Assembly: GCF_029168945.1 (NCBI RefSeq)
Contig: NC_083609.1
Coordinates: forward strand, 22,441,501-22,505,500
Length of the DNA: 64,000 nucleotides
Direction: 5' to 3'
Origin: Cannabis sativa
Taxonomy: Eukaryota > Streptophyta > Magnoliopsida > Rosales > Cannabaceae
Made by a program: the position numbers and the translations under genes. Each line of letters opens with the position of its first letter. The stretch's first letter is position 1. The notes beneath the pieces were generated by a model. The model was given only the letters and a program-made list of their open reading frames with translations. It did no database searches and had not been told where the DNA came from. Positions 9,480-21,031 of the stretch are shown in pieces.

Positions 9480-10660
9480 CTAATACAACTTAAATTAGAT
9501 ATTTTTTCAAATTTTGTGGAAAAGATACTTAGTCCAATAAAATATTTTCTAGATAGTTATTTCTAGACTACTTATTATTTCTAATATTAAATAGGAAAAT
9601 ATTATATATTGTGAAATTAATTATTCATATAATTAATTTTGGTACAATTTATTTTAAGTATATTTTTCCTAGTATTAGACTAGAGATTAATAATTAAGCC
9701 TTCTCTACACTTAATTATTTATTTCTTGAATTTAATACATTTAATTAATTTGAAAATTAAATATCTAAGTTGATTTTCATCATCATACTTAAATATTTCT
9801 TTTTCATGACACTTAATTAAATAGAAAATTATTTTTAGCTGAAATTTATTTTTTTCAACTAAATTTAAATAATTTTCAAAATATATTTTTTCTTTATTTT
9901 ATTAATCAAATTTCGAAATTGCATTTCTTAAATGTTGGAATTTCGAATTTTATTTGAAAAATAGATTAAAGTTGTAAATTATTTATTTTAATTTTGGACC
10001 AACTTAAATCAATGATTTTTTCATTTATTGATTAAATTAAAATAAATGAAGTAAAATATATTTTATTAGAAATTTAATTAATTAGTCAAAGGAAAATCTA
10101 GATAGGTGATATTTTTGCTTGAAGTATTTTTCTAGTGTATTTAATTAAATAGAAAATTAATATTTAAGTTGATTTTCATCATCATACTTAAATATTTGAA
10201 ATTTTTCTTTTACATATTTAATTAAATAGGAAAATTATATTTTTTGTTGTAAATTAATTTTATTAATTAATTTTGGGCCAACATTAAATTAGAATAATTT
10301 TTCCAGGATTTATTTTTTATTTTAATATGCAATTTCAAAAATTGTATTCTTGAAGACTTTAATTTTTCGAAATGCAATATATATTTATAGAAAATTAAAT
10401 TTGAGTTGTAAATTAATTTAAATTAATTTTGTAACAACTTAAATTGAATATTTTTCTAAATATTTATTGGAAATTATTACTAAGATGGAAATAATTCATA
10501 TTATTTTCATATCCATCTAAGTAAAATTTATAAATATTAAATGAAAATTTACATTTAGAATTTTTTATTCTAAATTGGAAATTTTAATTAAATAAATATA
10601 TATTTAAAATAAATAGATTAAATAAAGAGAATCAAAGAAAATACAACTCACTTTAAATAA
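9480..10660 (+). repeat. Diverged internal repeats, copia E leader
   Basis: Blocks recur with drift, for example AAGTTGATTTTCATCATCAT at about 9770 and again at about 10160, each followed by ACTTAAATATTT. Copia B has two ~115-base units in the matching place (about 30635-30860) and copia C about one. No gene is visible. Confidence 0.6.
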
Positions 10661-10698
10661 TGAGCTTTATTATTATTAAGATATTCGATCTCCATTGT

Positions 10699-11095
10699 CA
10701 CCACTGAACCAGAATGTAAAATGGGAGGTTATAGAAATACCTTGCTGAACACTGTTGGAGCAACTACGATTAGCCTGTAGGAAAAATTCGAAGTCCCTAC
10801 ACACTTCTTCTTGTCTTATGATCTCCTGTAGTGATAATTTAGGGGATAGAGAAGCCTGAAACATATCCCCATCACCATTCTGCTCTAGGCTAACGTTCTT
10901 TTCCACACCATTCGAGCAATGACCCTGCTCCATATCGCCATCTCTTTCCTCCTTCGAGAATTCAATTAGTTCAACATTAATGATTGAATCAATTGATTTA
11001 GTCTTACGAACATCCACAGTAGAGGAAGGACCTCACTTTCTAGGTTTTTTTAGCTCTGATTGAAGCTTTCCCTGCCTCGCCTTAGTCTTCGCCAT
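10699..11095 (-). pseudogene. Probable N-terminal fragment of a LINE ORF1 (LINE-3)
   Basis: From an ATG at 11093-11095 the minus strand reads MAKTKARQGKLQ, hits TGA at 11033-11035, then continues in the same frame for about 113 codons to the junction with the copia E leader at 10698. The basic opening followed by an acidic, low-complexity stretch is what plant L1-type ORF1 proteins often look like before their DUF4283 domain, but that domain is not present here. It could instead be a scrap of a host gene. The CT-rich microsatellite just upstream would sit in its 5' UTR. Confidence 0.35.
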
Positions 11096-11115
11096 AGCAC
11101 CAGCCCGTGAGCCTG

Positions 11116-11278
<163 letters not shown>

Positions 11279-11295
11279 GCTCAATGTATTCCTAG

Positions 11296-12278
11296 AATAG
11301 AAACTAATAAATATTATTTAAAATAAATATACATCATACAATTAAAATACATAAAAATAATAATTAAATATATGTAGCAGGTCAATAAAATTATATACCA
11401 CTATTATACATAGCAAAATAAAAAAATAAATATCATCTAAGAGTAATAATTTACTAGACAACAAAATAAAAATATACTGCATAACAAAATCTATATATCA
11501 ACAACCCGCAACAACTCATAAAAAATTAAAAAATCAACAAAACTTTCAAATAAAAAAGATTTTAACTAAACTAATATAAATGTACCATAATCTTTCAGTA
11601 ATATGCTTTTAATTCTAAAAAAAAATTATTAATTTTTGTATGTGATAAAAGACAATATAAATAATAACTAATCTAAAAAAAGGGATATTTTGCTACAAAT
11701 TTTGAAAAAGGACATTTAATAACATAATCCTATGATTTGAGGCCATTTACTATAATTTTCCTAAAATAAATAGAAAATAGGGATAATTACATAAGGCACT
11801 ATTTTTTGTAAAAAAATTATATTTTACGTTTAAAGAATTTTTTTTTTACATATTTACGATTTTTTATAGAAACAACAAGAAAATTACATAAAAGTATCAT
11901 CAAAATAACATTAAAATAATATATAAATAACAAAAAATCAATAACAAATTAACAGGAGTACAACATAAAAAGACCGTAATTTTTATAAATAAAGTTAAAA
12001 TAATTATAAAAATATTTACAATTCTGTGAAACTGTATTTTTATATTTTTTTTATTATTATTTCTGTGTATTTGTGAAATATTCCTTAAAAAATAATTGTG
12101 GTCCATTAGCATGAGGCCTATTAAATATCGACAAACTTGTAAATTATTTTGAGTAAATTGCTTGTGTGTGCCATCCTTGTAGGTCTACTTTGTAATGATT
12201 AATAAAGACAAAGAAGCACTACTAAATCTAATGAGGTCCTTCAGTTGAGTGGAAGCTTCAAAACTGGAGCAGAATAAT

Positions 12279-12311
<33 letters not shown>

Positions 12312-12855
12312 TTAACGTATTCTATCCTTTTCGTATAAATAAAATAACCTATAAATTTCCTTCAAAAGAAAACTATAAATATTTAATAAATAAGAAATGG
12401 GGAAAAAGGGTTTAGGTAGAAGAAGATCCTTTTCATAATAATGAGGGTTAATTACTGCTGACCATCTCCCCATTTGGGATACCTCTGAGTTGGAACCAAG
12501 ATATTTTTATATTCATATATATATATAATATATATTGGGATAATACAATCTATTATAATGCAGCCTTTTGGGAAAGTTCCCACTTTTTCTTTTATCAAGA
12601 ATTATAATAGACTACGTGTGTGCTTATTATATATACATATTCATAATTATTTAAATCTTGACTTTAATTTTTTGTCACTTTATACAATCTCATCTACTCA
12701 AATAACAAAAACCATGCATTTTAATGCACATACATGATTGATTTTTTTATCCAAGTTTAATCATGATCTCAACCAACCATAATATTATATACACGTACGA
12801 TCCATCAAAAAAATTAATTTCATGAGCTATAATATACGTTTACAAGGCGTGCTTG
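11296..12855. other. AT-rich spacer, no gene seen
   Basis: No ORF with recognisable content on either strand and no terminal repeats. It contains a TA/GA simple repeat at about 12278-12311 and an AT dinucleotide run near 12516-12535. It could be old host intergenic DNA or decayed transposon. Confidence 0.6.
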
Positions 12856-12873
12856 ATATTGAAAGTTTCCTTT
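12856..12873. repeat. Target site duplication of LINE-1, left copy
   Basis: ATATTGAAAGTTTCCTTT, identical to 19178-19195. The last Ts merge with the complement of the LINE's poly(A) tail, so the true length could be 15-18. Confidence 0.9.
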
Positions 12874-12904
12874 TTTTTTTTCTTGAGAGAAAGACCTGTA
12901 TCCA

Positions 12905-15900
12905 TTAATCAGAAATTGAAGTACATGATACATGAGACAAAGCATTTTGGATAGTAGGGCTCATCCATAAAGCTTTCTCTAAGCCTAAAGCTGTCTTAGC
13001 TAAACAATGGGCAACAAGATTTGCCCCTCTTGGAATGTAGCTAAGAGACACTTTAGGGAAGAAAGAGAGCAAGCTTTTGATTCCAAAGGCAAAAGGATTC
13101 AGATGCAAATTATGAGATTCATTTTTATAAATATAATTAACTAACACACTACAATCTGAGACAATGCTATCTGGATAAAAGGAGTGTTCATGGCACCAGG
13201 ATACTGCTGAATGAAGTGCCTGTGCTTCCATTATCAAAGGTGTAGTGATGCCGTTTTGAGGCTACGCCAAGTTTAGGAGAACTTCACCCGAACTAGTGTG
13301 GATGGTCATGCCAAAGCCCATTTTAAGAAGTTGCAAATCTTGGGCAGCATCCACCAAAAGCCGATGATGGAAGGTTGAAGAGGATGGGCAGTTGTTGTTG
13401 TGTTGGCGGTGATCATTCGAAGCTGGAGAAAAACTGGGAGACTTCTTGTTGCAGGTTGTATACTGCTCCATATAAGTTGAAGTGTCACGAAGGACCTGAT
13501 CTGGGGAGGGGGATATACCCTCATGAATCCAAGAGTTCCTGCAGTTCCAGAGCTTCCACAGCAGACAAACAAATAGAGAGTAATGTCCAGTACTAAATTC
13601 AGTGGCAGCAAGGTATAATAAATCCATACAATTAAAAGAACAATGTGCATTTATAAAATTATTAAAATCAGTTAAGTTCCATACCTTCTGGGAAGCAGGG
13701 CACCTGAAGAGAGCATGCTCTAGGGTCTCATCGTGGTAGTGACATCGGCTGCAATGGGGTGAGTGTAGTGTTTTCCTGTTGAATAGGTTTCGGCTAGTAG
13801 GGAGGATATCATAACAAACACGCCAAAGGAAATGTTTCAGTTTAGGTGGCAAGGGAAGGGCCCAAAGCTTTTTCCACCAGTCATTGGAGGATTTACTATC
13901 GGATGAGGAAGGTTCATTTTGATGGAGTTTGGTGTGTGCAAGGTGGTAACCCGAATTGACCGTGTATGAACCATGAGGTGTTAGTGACCAAAAGTAAGTA
14001 TCATGAGTGGAGATGGGGTGAAGGGGTATAGCTGTTATGGCTTGTGAAATGTCAGAAGGGAAAAGGGATTGGATGAGGGCATGATTCCATTGCTTGTCAG
14101 GTGTGAGGAGGCTAGCCACTGTCATATCAGCATTTGAATTATACCTCAAGTAATGCAGTTTACCATAACCGGGAATCCAAGCATCATTGAAAATGTTGAT
14201 GGTAGTGCCATCACCAATTGACTTCCTAAGCCCTGATTGGAGAAGTTCCTTACCCCAGGTTATACTAGACCAAACAAGGGATGGTCTGTGACCCTTGCCA
14301 GAATGAAGGAAACTAGTTTGAGGGAAATATCGAGCTTTGAGGAGTATGGGCACTAAAGAATGAGGATATTGGAGTAGCCGCCAAGCTTGTTTGGCCAACA
14401 TCGCCTGATTGAAAGCTTTCATAGAACGAAAACCAAGTCCACCATGGAATTTTGAAAAGCAAAGGGATGACCATGTTTTCCAATGAATTTTCCTGTTGTT
14501 TTCATTGCCACCCCACCAAAACCGGGCCATCAGAGATTCAATCTTAGAGTGGAATGATGCAGGAAGCTTGAAGCACGCCATGGCATAAGAAGGAATGGCT
14601 TGAACCACCGATTTTAAGAGGACCTCTTTGCCACCTTTGGAGAAAAATTTCGAGTTCCATTTGTTTAAATGGGCCCAAACGCGATCGTTAATGTAGTTGA
14701 AGGCATCCTTTTTAGATCGACCAAAAGCTTGAGGAAGACCCAAATACTTATCCATCGTGTCACGAACTGGAATGCCGAGGAGCGTAGCTATTTCTTGCTT
14801 AATCGCTTGGGTTGTGTTTGGGGAGAAGTATAAGGCCGATTTAGTGAAGTTAACCATTTGTCCAGATGCATGGCTGTAGTGACGGAGGATGCTTTGAATG
14901 GTATTCGCAGCTTGAACCGAAGCTGAGCTGAAAAGGAGGCTATCATCGGCGAAAAAAAGATGGGAGATGGTTGGGGCTCGCCGTGCAATTTTAATGCCAA
15001 GGGAATGACTCTGAGGTTGCCGTTGCTGGGTTTTGTAATTGATGAGCGAAGAAAGACCCTCGGAGCATAGAAGAAATAAATATGGCGAAAGGGGGTCCCC
15101 CTGACGAATGCCTCTGGTAGGCTTGACTGTTCCCATTACTTGTTGATTAAGGGAAAAAGAAAAGGTAGCAGAGGAAACACAAGCCATAATGAGGTCAATA
15201 AAACGCTTTGGAAATAAAAAATGTTCCATAATTTTGCGAATAAAGACCCATTCAACCCTGTCGAAGGCTTTGGCCATATCAAGCTTTAAGGCCATCCAAC
15301 CCAATTTACCCGATTTACGATGAGTGAGAGAATGCATGATCTCCTGACCGATGATAATGTTGTCACAGATTAAACGGGAGGGAAGAAAAGCGCTTTGTGA
15401 TGGAGAAATGATACGGCTGAGGATGGGTTTAAGGCGATTAACTAAAACACTCGAAATGATTTTGTAGAAAGTGGAACAAAGACTGATGGGTCGATAGTCA
15501 GTGACCTGTTCAGGATTTGGCCGCTTGGGAATGAGAACAATGAGCGTTTGGTTGACGGTCGATAAATCTGCATCCCCATTTAGAAAGTTGAGAGCAGCAG
15601 CTGTGACGTCCTGACCTAACAGATGCCAATTCTTTTGGAAAAAACTGCCATTAAAACCATCTAAGCCTGGGGCCTTGTCATGAGCGAGTTGGAATGTAGC
15701 AGTTTTAATTTCAGTGGCTGTAAAGGTGGCCTGAAGAAGGTCAATTTCAGCCGGAGTAAGGCGCTCAGTGATGCCTGAAAGAACAAATTCAATGACGTCA
15801 TTGTCAGGTAATTGGCTTTGAAACAAGTTGGTAAAATATTGCTCAATAGTTGTCAAAATGGAGTGTGTATCATGAGCCCAGGTACCATCCAATCGCTGGA

Positions 15901-17044
15901 GGGAAAGAATTTTATTGGTAGATCGTCTCGTGGAGGCCATACGATGGAAGTATCTGGTATTTTTATCACCAAGTTGGAGCCAAGTAACTCGAGAGCGTTG
16001 CTGCCAATAAATTTCCTCTCTTTGCAGTAAGCTACCCAACTCTGCTTCAAGCTTCCTACCCTGATCTAATTGATCATTCATAGGTTGGGGCAAAGAGTTA
16101 ATAATTTTGAGTTGAGATTGAACATTACGAATTTGGGTAGCTAGCGGGGGGCCTAAGGATTGCTTCCAAAGCGTGAGGCGAGAGGAGCATGTTGTGAGTC
16201 TTTCCTTAAGGCCAATTAAAGGATTGGAGTGTGGAGTCAGGTTAGTCTCGGTCCAAGCATCGCGAAGGCAATCCTCAAATCCCGGTTCGGTCATCCAAAG
16301 CTTGTCAAAAATGAAGCGGGGTTTTTAGTTACGATGACCGTTCATATATTGCAAGGTAAGAATGAGAGGCCGATGGTCAGAACCAAAAAAATCGCCATGA
16401 TTTAGTTGGGAATCAGGAAATATAGCATCCTAAGCATTATTAGATAGGCACCAGTCCAACCGTTCCTGAGTATGATTTGGTTGCTTTTGGCGATTAGTCC
16501 AAGTGAAAAGATTACCTAACGGGGTGAGAGGGTGAAGTTCATGACTGTCAATAAAAGATTGAAATTGCACGGATGGAGCACGAGACATATTACCCCCGAT
16601 TTTGTCAGAAAGAGACAGGTAGTCATTGAAATCGCCCATAATAAGCCACAGCTGGAGCTGAGCATGAGAGCCAAGTCGATCTATTAATTGCCAAGTGTGC
16701 AGTTTCTTTTGAGTGTGAGGTGCACCATAAAAAGCGGTAAAAGTAAAAGCGTGAAAGTTAGGAAACTTAAGATAACAATGAAAATGACTGATATTATATG
16801 AAAGCAAAGTTACATCCACATCATGTGTCCAGAGCAACAAAAGACCACCACTAAGCCCGACACGTGGGACTTCTAAACCGTTAGGAAACTTAAGACTTGA
16901 AGCAAACTTATTTAAAGCTCCAACAGGGAGTTTAGACTCCATAATATACAAAAGTGTTGGGCGGTTTTGCTTCACTAACAGGGAGAGAGAACGAAATGCT
17001 CGTTTACTCCCTAATCCACGAGCATTCCAGCTGATGATACTCAT
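12905..17044 (-). pseudogene. LINE-1 ORF2: endonuclease-reverse transcriptase-RNase H, three stops
   Basis: A single frame of 1,380 codons runs from ATG at 17044 to TAA at 12905-12907. Stops interrupt it at 16430-16432 (TAG), 16325-16327 (TAA) and 13262-13264 (TAG), with no frameshift. Residues 1 to ~225 are an apurinic-type endonuclease (SWNARG, MESKL, MGDFND; SDHRP lies past the first stop). Reverse transcriptase follows with FADD near residue 697. A zf-RVT zinc region (CSRCHYHDETLEHALFRCP) lies around 1055-1115. The last ~110 codons are an RVT_3-type RNase H (EAQALHSA, SDCSVLV, AHCLAK). The encoded enzyme would nick target DNA and copy the LINE RNA at the nick. The two TAG codons are most simply TGG (Trp) with one G-to-A change each. 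The ATG overlaps the ORF1 stop (ATGA). Confidence 0.9.
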
Positions 17045-19134
17045 GGCTCTAGGCGGGTACGCTGAGCGTCACCCGCCTCATCAACAGACTCTTCGTCAAG
17101 AGACTTGGCCAAATTGCGCGTGCGTTTGAGCATTCTTCTAAATTCAGCAGCATTGAGACAATCGGGACGCTGAGGTTTAAACTTCCGGACCCTTGAAGAG
17201 CTTGGGGCAGTGTTTGCAGAAGAACCCACAGCGAAACGAAGCGGCTGAGATGGGTGCAGGTCCGCCAAGATGGTAGAAAAAGCTTGAGAGACCGGCACCA
17301 CGTGTTGAGGAGTCCCAGTGGTGGCTACTAGAGCCTCGGCTGAGGTAGTAAGGGGCCGAGGAAGCGAAGTTGCGAGTTTTTCAGCCACCGTGACAGTTGG
17401 GAAAGGTGGTAGAGTTGATGGAGTAGTGGTATTTGGTGGAGGAACAGGGGAGCGAGCTTGTGGAGCCAAGTTTGTTGGAGCAGCCACATGTTGGTTTGAC
17501 TGCCAAATAGTAGTAGTGGGAGGAGAGTGATTAAGATTAAAGGTAGGGGAGGGGTTAGTGGTGTGTAAACCCATCAAAGTGGTTTGTGGCTGGCTGAGAT
17601 GTTGAACTCCATAGGCTGAGGTAGGTTCATTGAAAGGGCCTTCAGTGATTATGGGGGCTTGGTGAAATCGGTAGGGAGGGGGAGCCAAAGAAGCAGGATT
17701 GGCAATATGAGGCCGCAGTCTAGTACGAGAACAGGCAATGTAGAAAGGATTTGAAGTGATTCGAATTTTTGCTCCTAGGGATTGATCATAATGAAGCAAA
17801 GGAGGAGCTGAAGAGGAGTCACACTTAGCAAGAAACTCATGGCAATGATTCACTATATGGCTAAGTCGGCCACAGTAGTGACAAAAATCAAGTAAGTTTT
17901 CGAATCGGAATTCAAGCCAAACCGGGGCAACCATTCCATGGAAATGGCCCGTTCCACGCGGGAGTGGCTGAGTAACATCCATTTCAATTCGGACTCGGAG
18001 ATAGGGACCCCAAGTCTCTTTGAGGGATGCATTATCTACTTCGATAAAACGCCCCAGGACTTCACCGAGCTTGTGTGCAAGAGCACGAGATCGTTTCAAG
18101 AAGGGGATGCCTGAAACTTGAATCCAAAAAGGGGTGGTACTTAGAGTTTCAGTCGTAACCACAGAGCCAACTTCTAAGGGAGTCATGACTATGAGTTTAT
18201 AGTCAAAATGCCAGGGTTGGCCAATGAGAACTCGGCGCCTAACTCCAAAGCAACCAAATTCCACCGTATAGAAGTTGGGCTCTTTTTCAAGAATGTTGAT
18301 GGAGAATCTTTCAGGCCACATCTGTTTGAGTCGGTTCTTGAAGGCTTCAGAGTTGAAGTGGCGAGTGGTCAATAGCTTGACGGCTAAGAAGGCAGAAGGT
18401 TCTTCACGACCATCATCCTCAGGATGATCAGGTGTGTCAGTGAAGGAGTGGATTTGAGTTTCTAGGGCCGTGAGGTTAAGAGAGGCAGTGAATGTGTTGG
18501 ACAAGTCGTCCATTCTGAGAACAGGGGTGAGGATTTGTCTATGAACTAAAACAGAAAGGCTAGTGTTTGTGCAGAAGTGAACAATGAAATTATGCAGAAA
18601 AGGACATAGTGCAGCGTGAATCAAGGAAGTAACTGGTATATATAACCTGAAATGGTCGAGTATATGCTCTGGCCAAAGGATCTCAGTGGGAAGTAACTTC
18701 TCCATGTCAGGAGAATAATCGATTATACCTGCATAGATGACAGTGGCTCCTAGAATTTGGGTAGTGTCCTCTACAACAATAGGGCTAATCATTGCCCAGG
18801 GTGGTTCGGGAGGGATGGTTTCCATAAATGCAAAATCAAAATAGGGGTTTCCTTTATAAGAAAGTTTTGAAGAAATTGAAATTGGATGCAGAGCAGAATT
18901 TATCACAGATGGGACAGCAGCAGAGGAGTTATGGTGGATTAGAAAGTTACCTGTAATGGAGATGACAAGGGAGAGTAATGGTGGGTTCCGTCTGATGGCA
19001 GCTAACGGAATCTGGGTGGGATGGGTTGAACCGTCACTCATCTGGGTGGGCGGAGGACGGACAGTAACGCCGATGAACGGCGACGATGACAAGAGCAGCT
19101 TCGACGGCACTACGCTTCGAGCCCTAGGTTGCAT
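17041..19134 (-). CDS. LINE-1 ORF1: RNA-binding protein with DUF4283 and zinc knuckle
   Basis: 697 codons, open throughout. Residues ~245-390 match the DUF4283 domain of plant LINE ORF1 proteins (AVKLLTTRHFNSEAFKNRLK through PFWIQVSGIPF to GPYLRVRIEMDV). A CCHC knuckle follows (C418, C421, H426, C431), then a Pro/Thr/Ser-rich tail. The expected role is binding and chaperoning the LINE RNA. The first 207 residues resemble no ORF1 domain. Met208 (codon 18511-18513, MDDLSNTF) opens just before the conserved part and may be the real start, the rest being a 5' UTR that happens to be open. The stop TGA shares bases with the ORF2 start. Confidence 0.85.
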   Translation of the reverse strand: MQPRARSVVPSKLLLSSSPFIGVTVRPPPTQMSDGSTHPTQIPLAAIRRNPPLLSLVISITGNFLIHHNSSAAVPSVINSALHPISISSKLSYKGNPYFDFAFMETIPPEPPWAMISPIVVEDTTQILGATVIYAGIIDYSPDMEKLLPTEILWPEHILDHFRLYIPVTSLIHAALCPFLHNFIVHFCTNTSLSVLVHRQILTPVLRMDDLSNTFTASLNLTALETQIHSFTDTPDHPEDDGREEPSAFLAVKLLTTRHFNSEAFKNRLKQMWPERFSINILEKEPNFYTVEFGCFGVRRRVLIGQPWHFDYKLIVMTPLEVGSVVTTETLSTTPFWIQVSGIPFLKRSRALAHKLGEVLGRFIEVDNASLKETWGPYLRVRIEMDVTQPLPRGTGHFHGMVAPVWLEFRFENLLDFCHYCGRLSHIVNHCHEFLAKCDSSSAPPLLHYDQSLGAKIRITSNPFYIACSRTRLRPHIANPASLAPPPYRFHQAPIITEGPFNEPTSAYGVQHLSQPQTTLMGLHTTNPSPTFNLNHSPPTTTIWQSNQHVAAPTNLAPQARSPVPPPNTTTPSTLPPFPTVTVAEKLATSLPRPLTTSAEALVATTGTPQHVVPVSQAFSTILADLHPSQPLRFAVGSSANTAPSSSRVRKFKPQRPDCLNAAEFRRMLKRTRNLAKSLDEESVDEAGDAQRTRLEP

Positions 19135-19177
19135 TCTTCTTCAGATGTGCTTTCCAGAAAATCTTATCTTTTAATAT

Positions 19178-19195
19178 ATATTGAAAGTTTCCTTT
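19178..19195. repeat. Target site duplication of LINE-1, right copy
   Basis: Identical 18 bases to 12856-12873. It marks the 5' end of the minus-strand LINE. Confidence 0.9.
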
Positions 19196-19700
19196 AAAAA
19201 TCATTTTTGTGAAGTCTATAAAAAGTGCCTTTTTTTTTTTTAAAAAAAAAAAAGAAAATTCTTATTAAGAAAATAATTATTTACCAAATTCTTCCCATAT
19301 GTATATAAATTTCAAGGTAAATATGAGCCCCTACATCATCATAAAATAATATATAATATATTATAAAGACGAAAGTGATTCGTGAACACGAATAACGTCG
19401 ACCAATTTAAAATGATAGAATGAACTCAATTCTATAATGTCTTCATAGGTTTTGAAATTTACATGTTCTGATACCTAAATGATCAAAGGATGTTTTCTCT
19501 CTATTGAAATTTAAGCTACCAAATACCTTTTTATCACAGTTTTTTTAAAAAGTAACTTTTAACTCTTCTAAAAGCTATTCCAAACTGACCCTTAATCATT
19601 AGATTTTACGCTCATGATGTGAGATACAAATAAAGCATATATATATACTTTTAATTATAACAAAATTTATGATTAAAAGTAAAGAAATAATGACTACAAA
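19196..19700. other. AT-rich spacer, no gene seen
   Basis: Homopolymer runs near 19230-19255 and scattered short ORFs only. No domain, terminal repeat or RNA gene recognised. Confidence 0.6.
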
Positions 19701-19750
19701 ATATTTATTATATACATGTCAGTACAAAAAAAAATATGTGAACGAAAATA

Positions 19751-21012
19751 ATGGAAGAAGTCTTAGGGGTTAATCCCATAGAGTTCTTGAAGATGAGGGT
19801 AGCATCAAGGATGCTGAAGATGAATCTGCTATTCCTAAGAAGACTGTTACGTTGACTTCGTTGAAATAGGAGGAGCTGTATAATAACATCGCAAGCTTTT
19901 TGCAGACTACTCACTAATGTGCAGATGCTTTACTGAAAGGTAATTCTAAAACCACTCCTCCCGTACTGAGATTTGCTAATGTTAAGGAGAGCCTAGCTAA
20001 TTCCTTTGAGAAGCAAAGAGCAAAGGTTAAGGTCACCTTCGAGGATATACAAGATGAGGTTTTCTTTTGGACTCCTTCGATTGTTAGCTATGTCATTGCA
20101 GTTAACCTGCCTCTTGTGATTTTAGAAGGATTTTCTAGGAGGATTTGGAGGGATAAGGTAGATAAGGTGGGAATGTTAGTATATAGGATCTTCCTGATTC
20201 GTTTTGAGTCAATCGAAATTCGAGATGGGTGCTGAATGGAGTTTACATCTTCTTCAACAAAAGGTCTGTTATTATGCAGGCATGGGATCCAAATACGAAT
20301 TTTAAGAAGGAAGATATAAAAACAATCCCTATTTGGGTTCACTTGGATAACTTGGAGTTGAAGTATTAGGGTGAAAAGTCATTGTTTAAGATAATTGGCC
20401 AGGTTGGGGATTCTTTTGGATTCAGATACCAAAATTAGGGAAAAGTTGAGTTTTCCTTGAGTGTTGATAGCAAGAACTACTTGGGATGATTTGGTTGGAG
20501 GATGAAAATAGAGTTGATGTTTCTATTTCGATCTCGTATGAATAGAAGCCAATTGTTTGTGATAATTGCTCTAGAATGGGCCATGCCACAAGCGATTGTA
20601 GGAAGAAAGGAGATAGGAAGAAGGAATGGGTAGTTAAGTATGAGGTAAAGAAGAAACAAGTTAAGGCTATCGCATATGGAGAAGGTTTTATACCAACAGA
20701 AAAAAAAGGTATGAAAACTAAAGGAAAAAGAATAGGAGAGGAATGTGGCTATGACAAATGCTTTTCAAGCCCTTGCTGGGAGAGCTGAAGATACTGCAAT
20801 TTCTAGTAGTAAAGGGGAATTTGAAGTTAATGTTACTGTGGTAAAGCAACCTAGTTCGAGTACTGCTGCACAAACCAGTAGGGTAAAAAACAATGAAACA
20901 AGATTATTTTATTGCAACAACAATGGAGATTGTGAGTTGAATAGAGGCCAGTGATAGGATAGAAAATGCTTCCAGTAATAAGATGATTGAAATGGAGAAT
21001 ACTAGAGGAGGG
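19751..21012 (+). pseudogene. LINE-2 ORF1 (DUF4283 and zinc knuckle), broken
   Basis: Across frames the DUF4283 pattern is readable at 20045-20410 (DEVFFWTPSIVSYVIAVN, then FSRRIW, then SVIMQAWDP, then IPIWVHLDNLELKY followed by a stop where Trp is expected). A zinc knuckle follows at about 20549-20600 (CDNCSRMGHATSDC). A lysine-rich stretch comes next (DRKKEWVVKYEVKKK). At least three lesions break the frame. The proposed start near 19751 is a guess. Confidence 0.7.
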
Positions 21013-21031
21013 GGAGTACCTCCTCTACCCA

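Larger units (their letters stand above)
7327..10698 (+). mobile_element. 5' remnant of an Angela-like copia element (copy E): LTR tail and leader
   Basis: The last ~55 bases of the LTR (to CCAACA at 7381) are followed by the primer site (7384-7400) and a ~3.3-kb AT-rich leader. The leader aligns in order with those of copia B (28490-31420) and copia C (47834-52829, outside its inserted LTR). It stops at GATCTCCATTGT (10698), short of the hairpin pair and gag start. LINE-like sequence follows directly. Past ~9480 the leader is longer than in B and C because of diverged internal repeats. No gag-pol remains. Confidence 0.85.
12874..19177 (-). mobile_element. L1-type LINE (LINE-1), near full length
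   Basis: Minus strand: ORF1 (19134-17041), then ORF2 (17044-12905), then a ~30-base 3' UTR and a short A tail (T run at about 12871-12880). An 18-bp perfect target duplication flanks it. The domain set is typical of plant L1-like elements: DUF4283 and CCHC in ORF1; endonuclease, RT, zf-RVT and RNase H in ORF2. The 5' end lies only ~43 bases before the first ATG of ORF1, so the 5' UTR may be slightly truncated. The perfect duplication and few lesions suggest a fairly young insertion. Confidence 0.93.

Noticed and set aside
12280..12330. TATA-like TATATATATA run as a host gene promoter
   Set aside because: It is a simple repeat passing into GA repeats and no transcription unit follows.
20576..20954. 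Zinc-knuckle proteins of 69-70 aa as independent host genes
   Set aside because: They are frame fragments of the LINE-2 ORF1, lying between its DUF4283 region and the endonuclease start.
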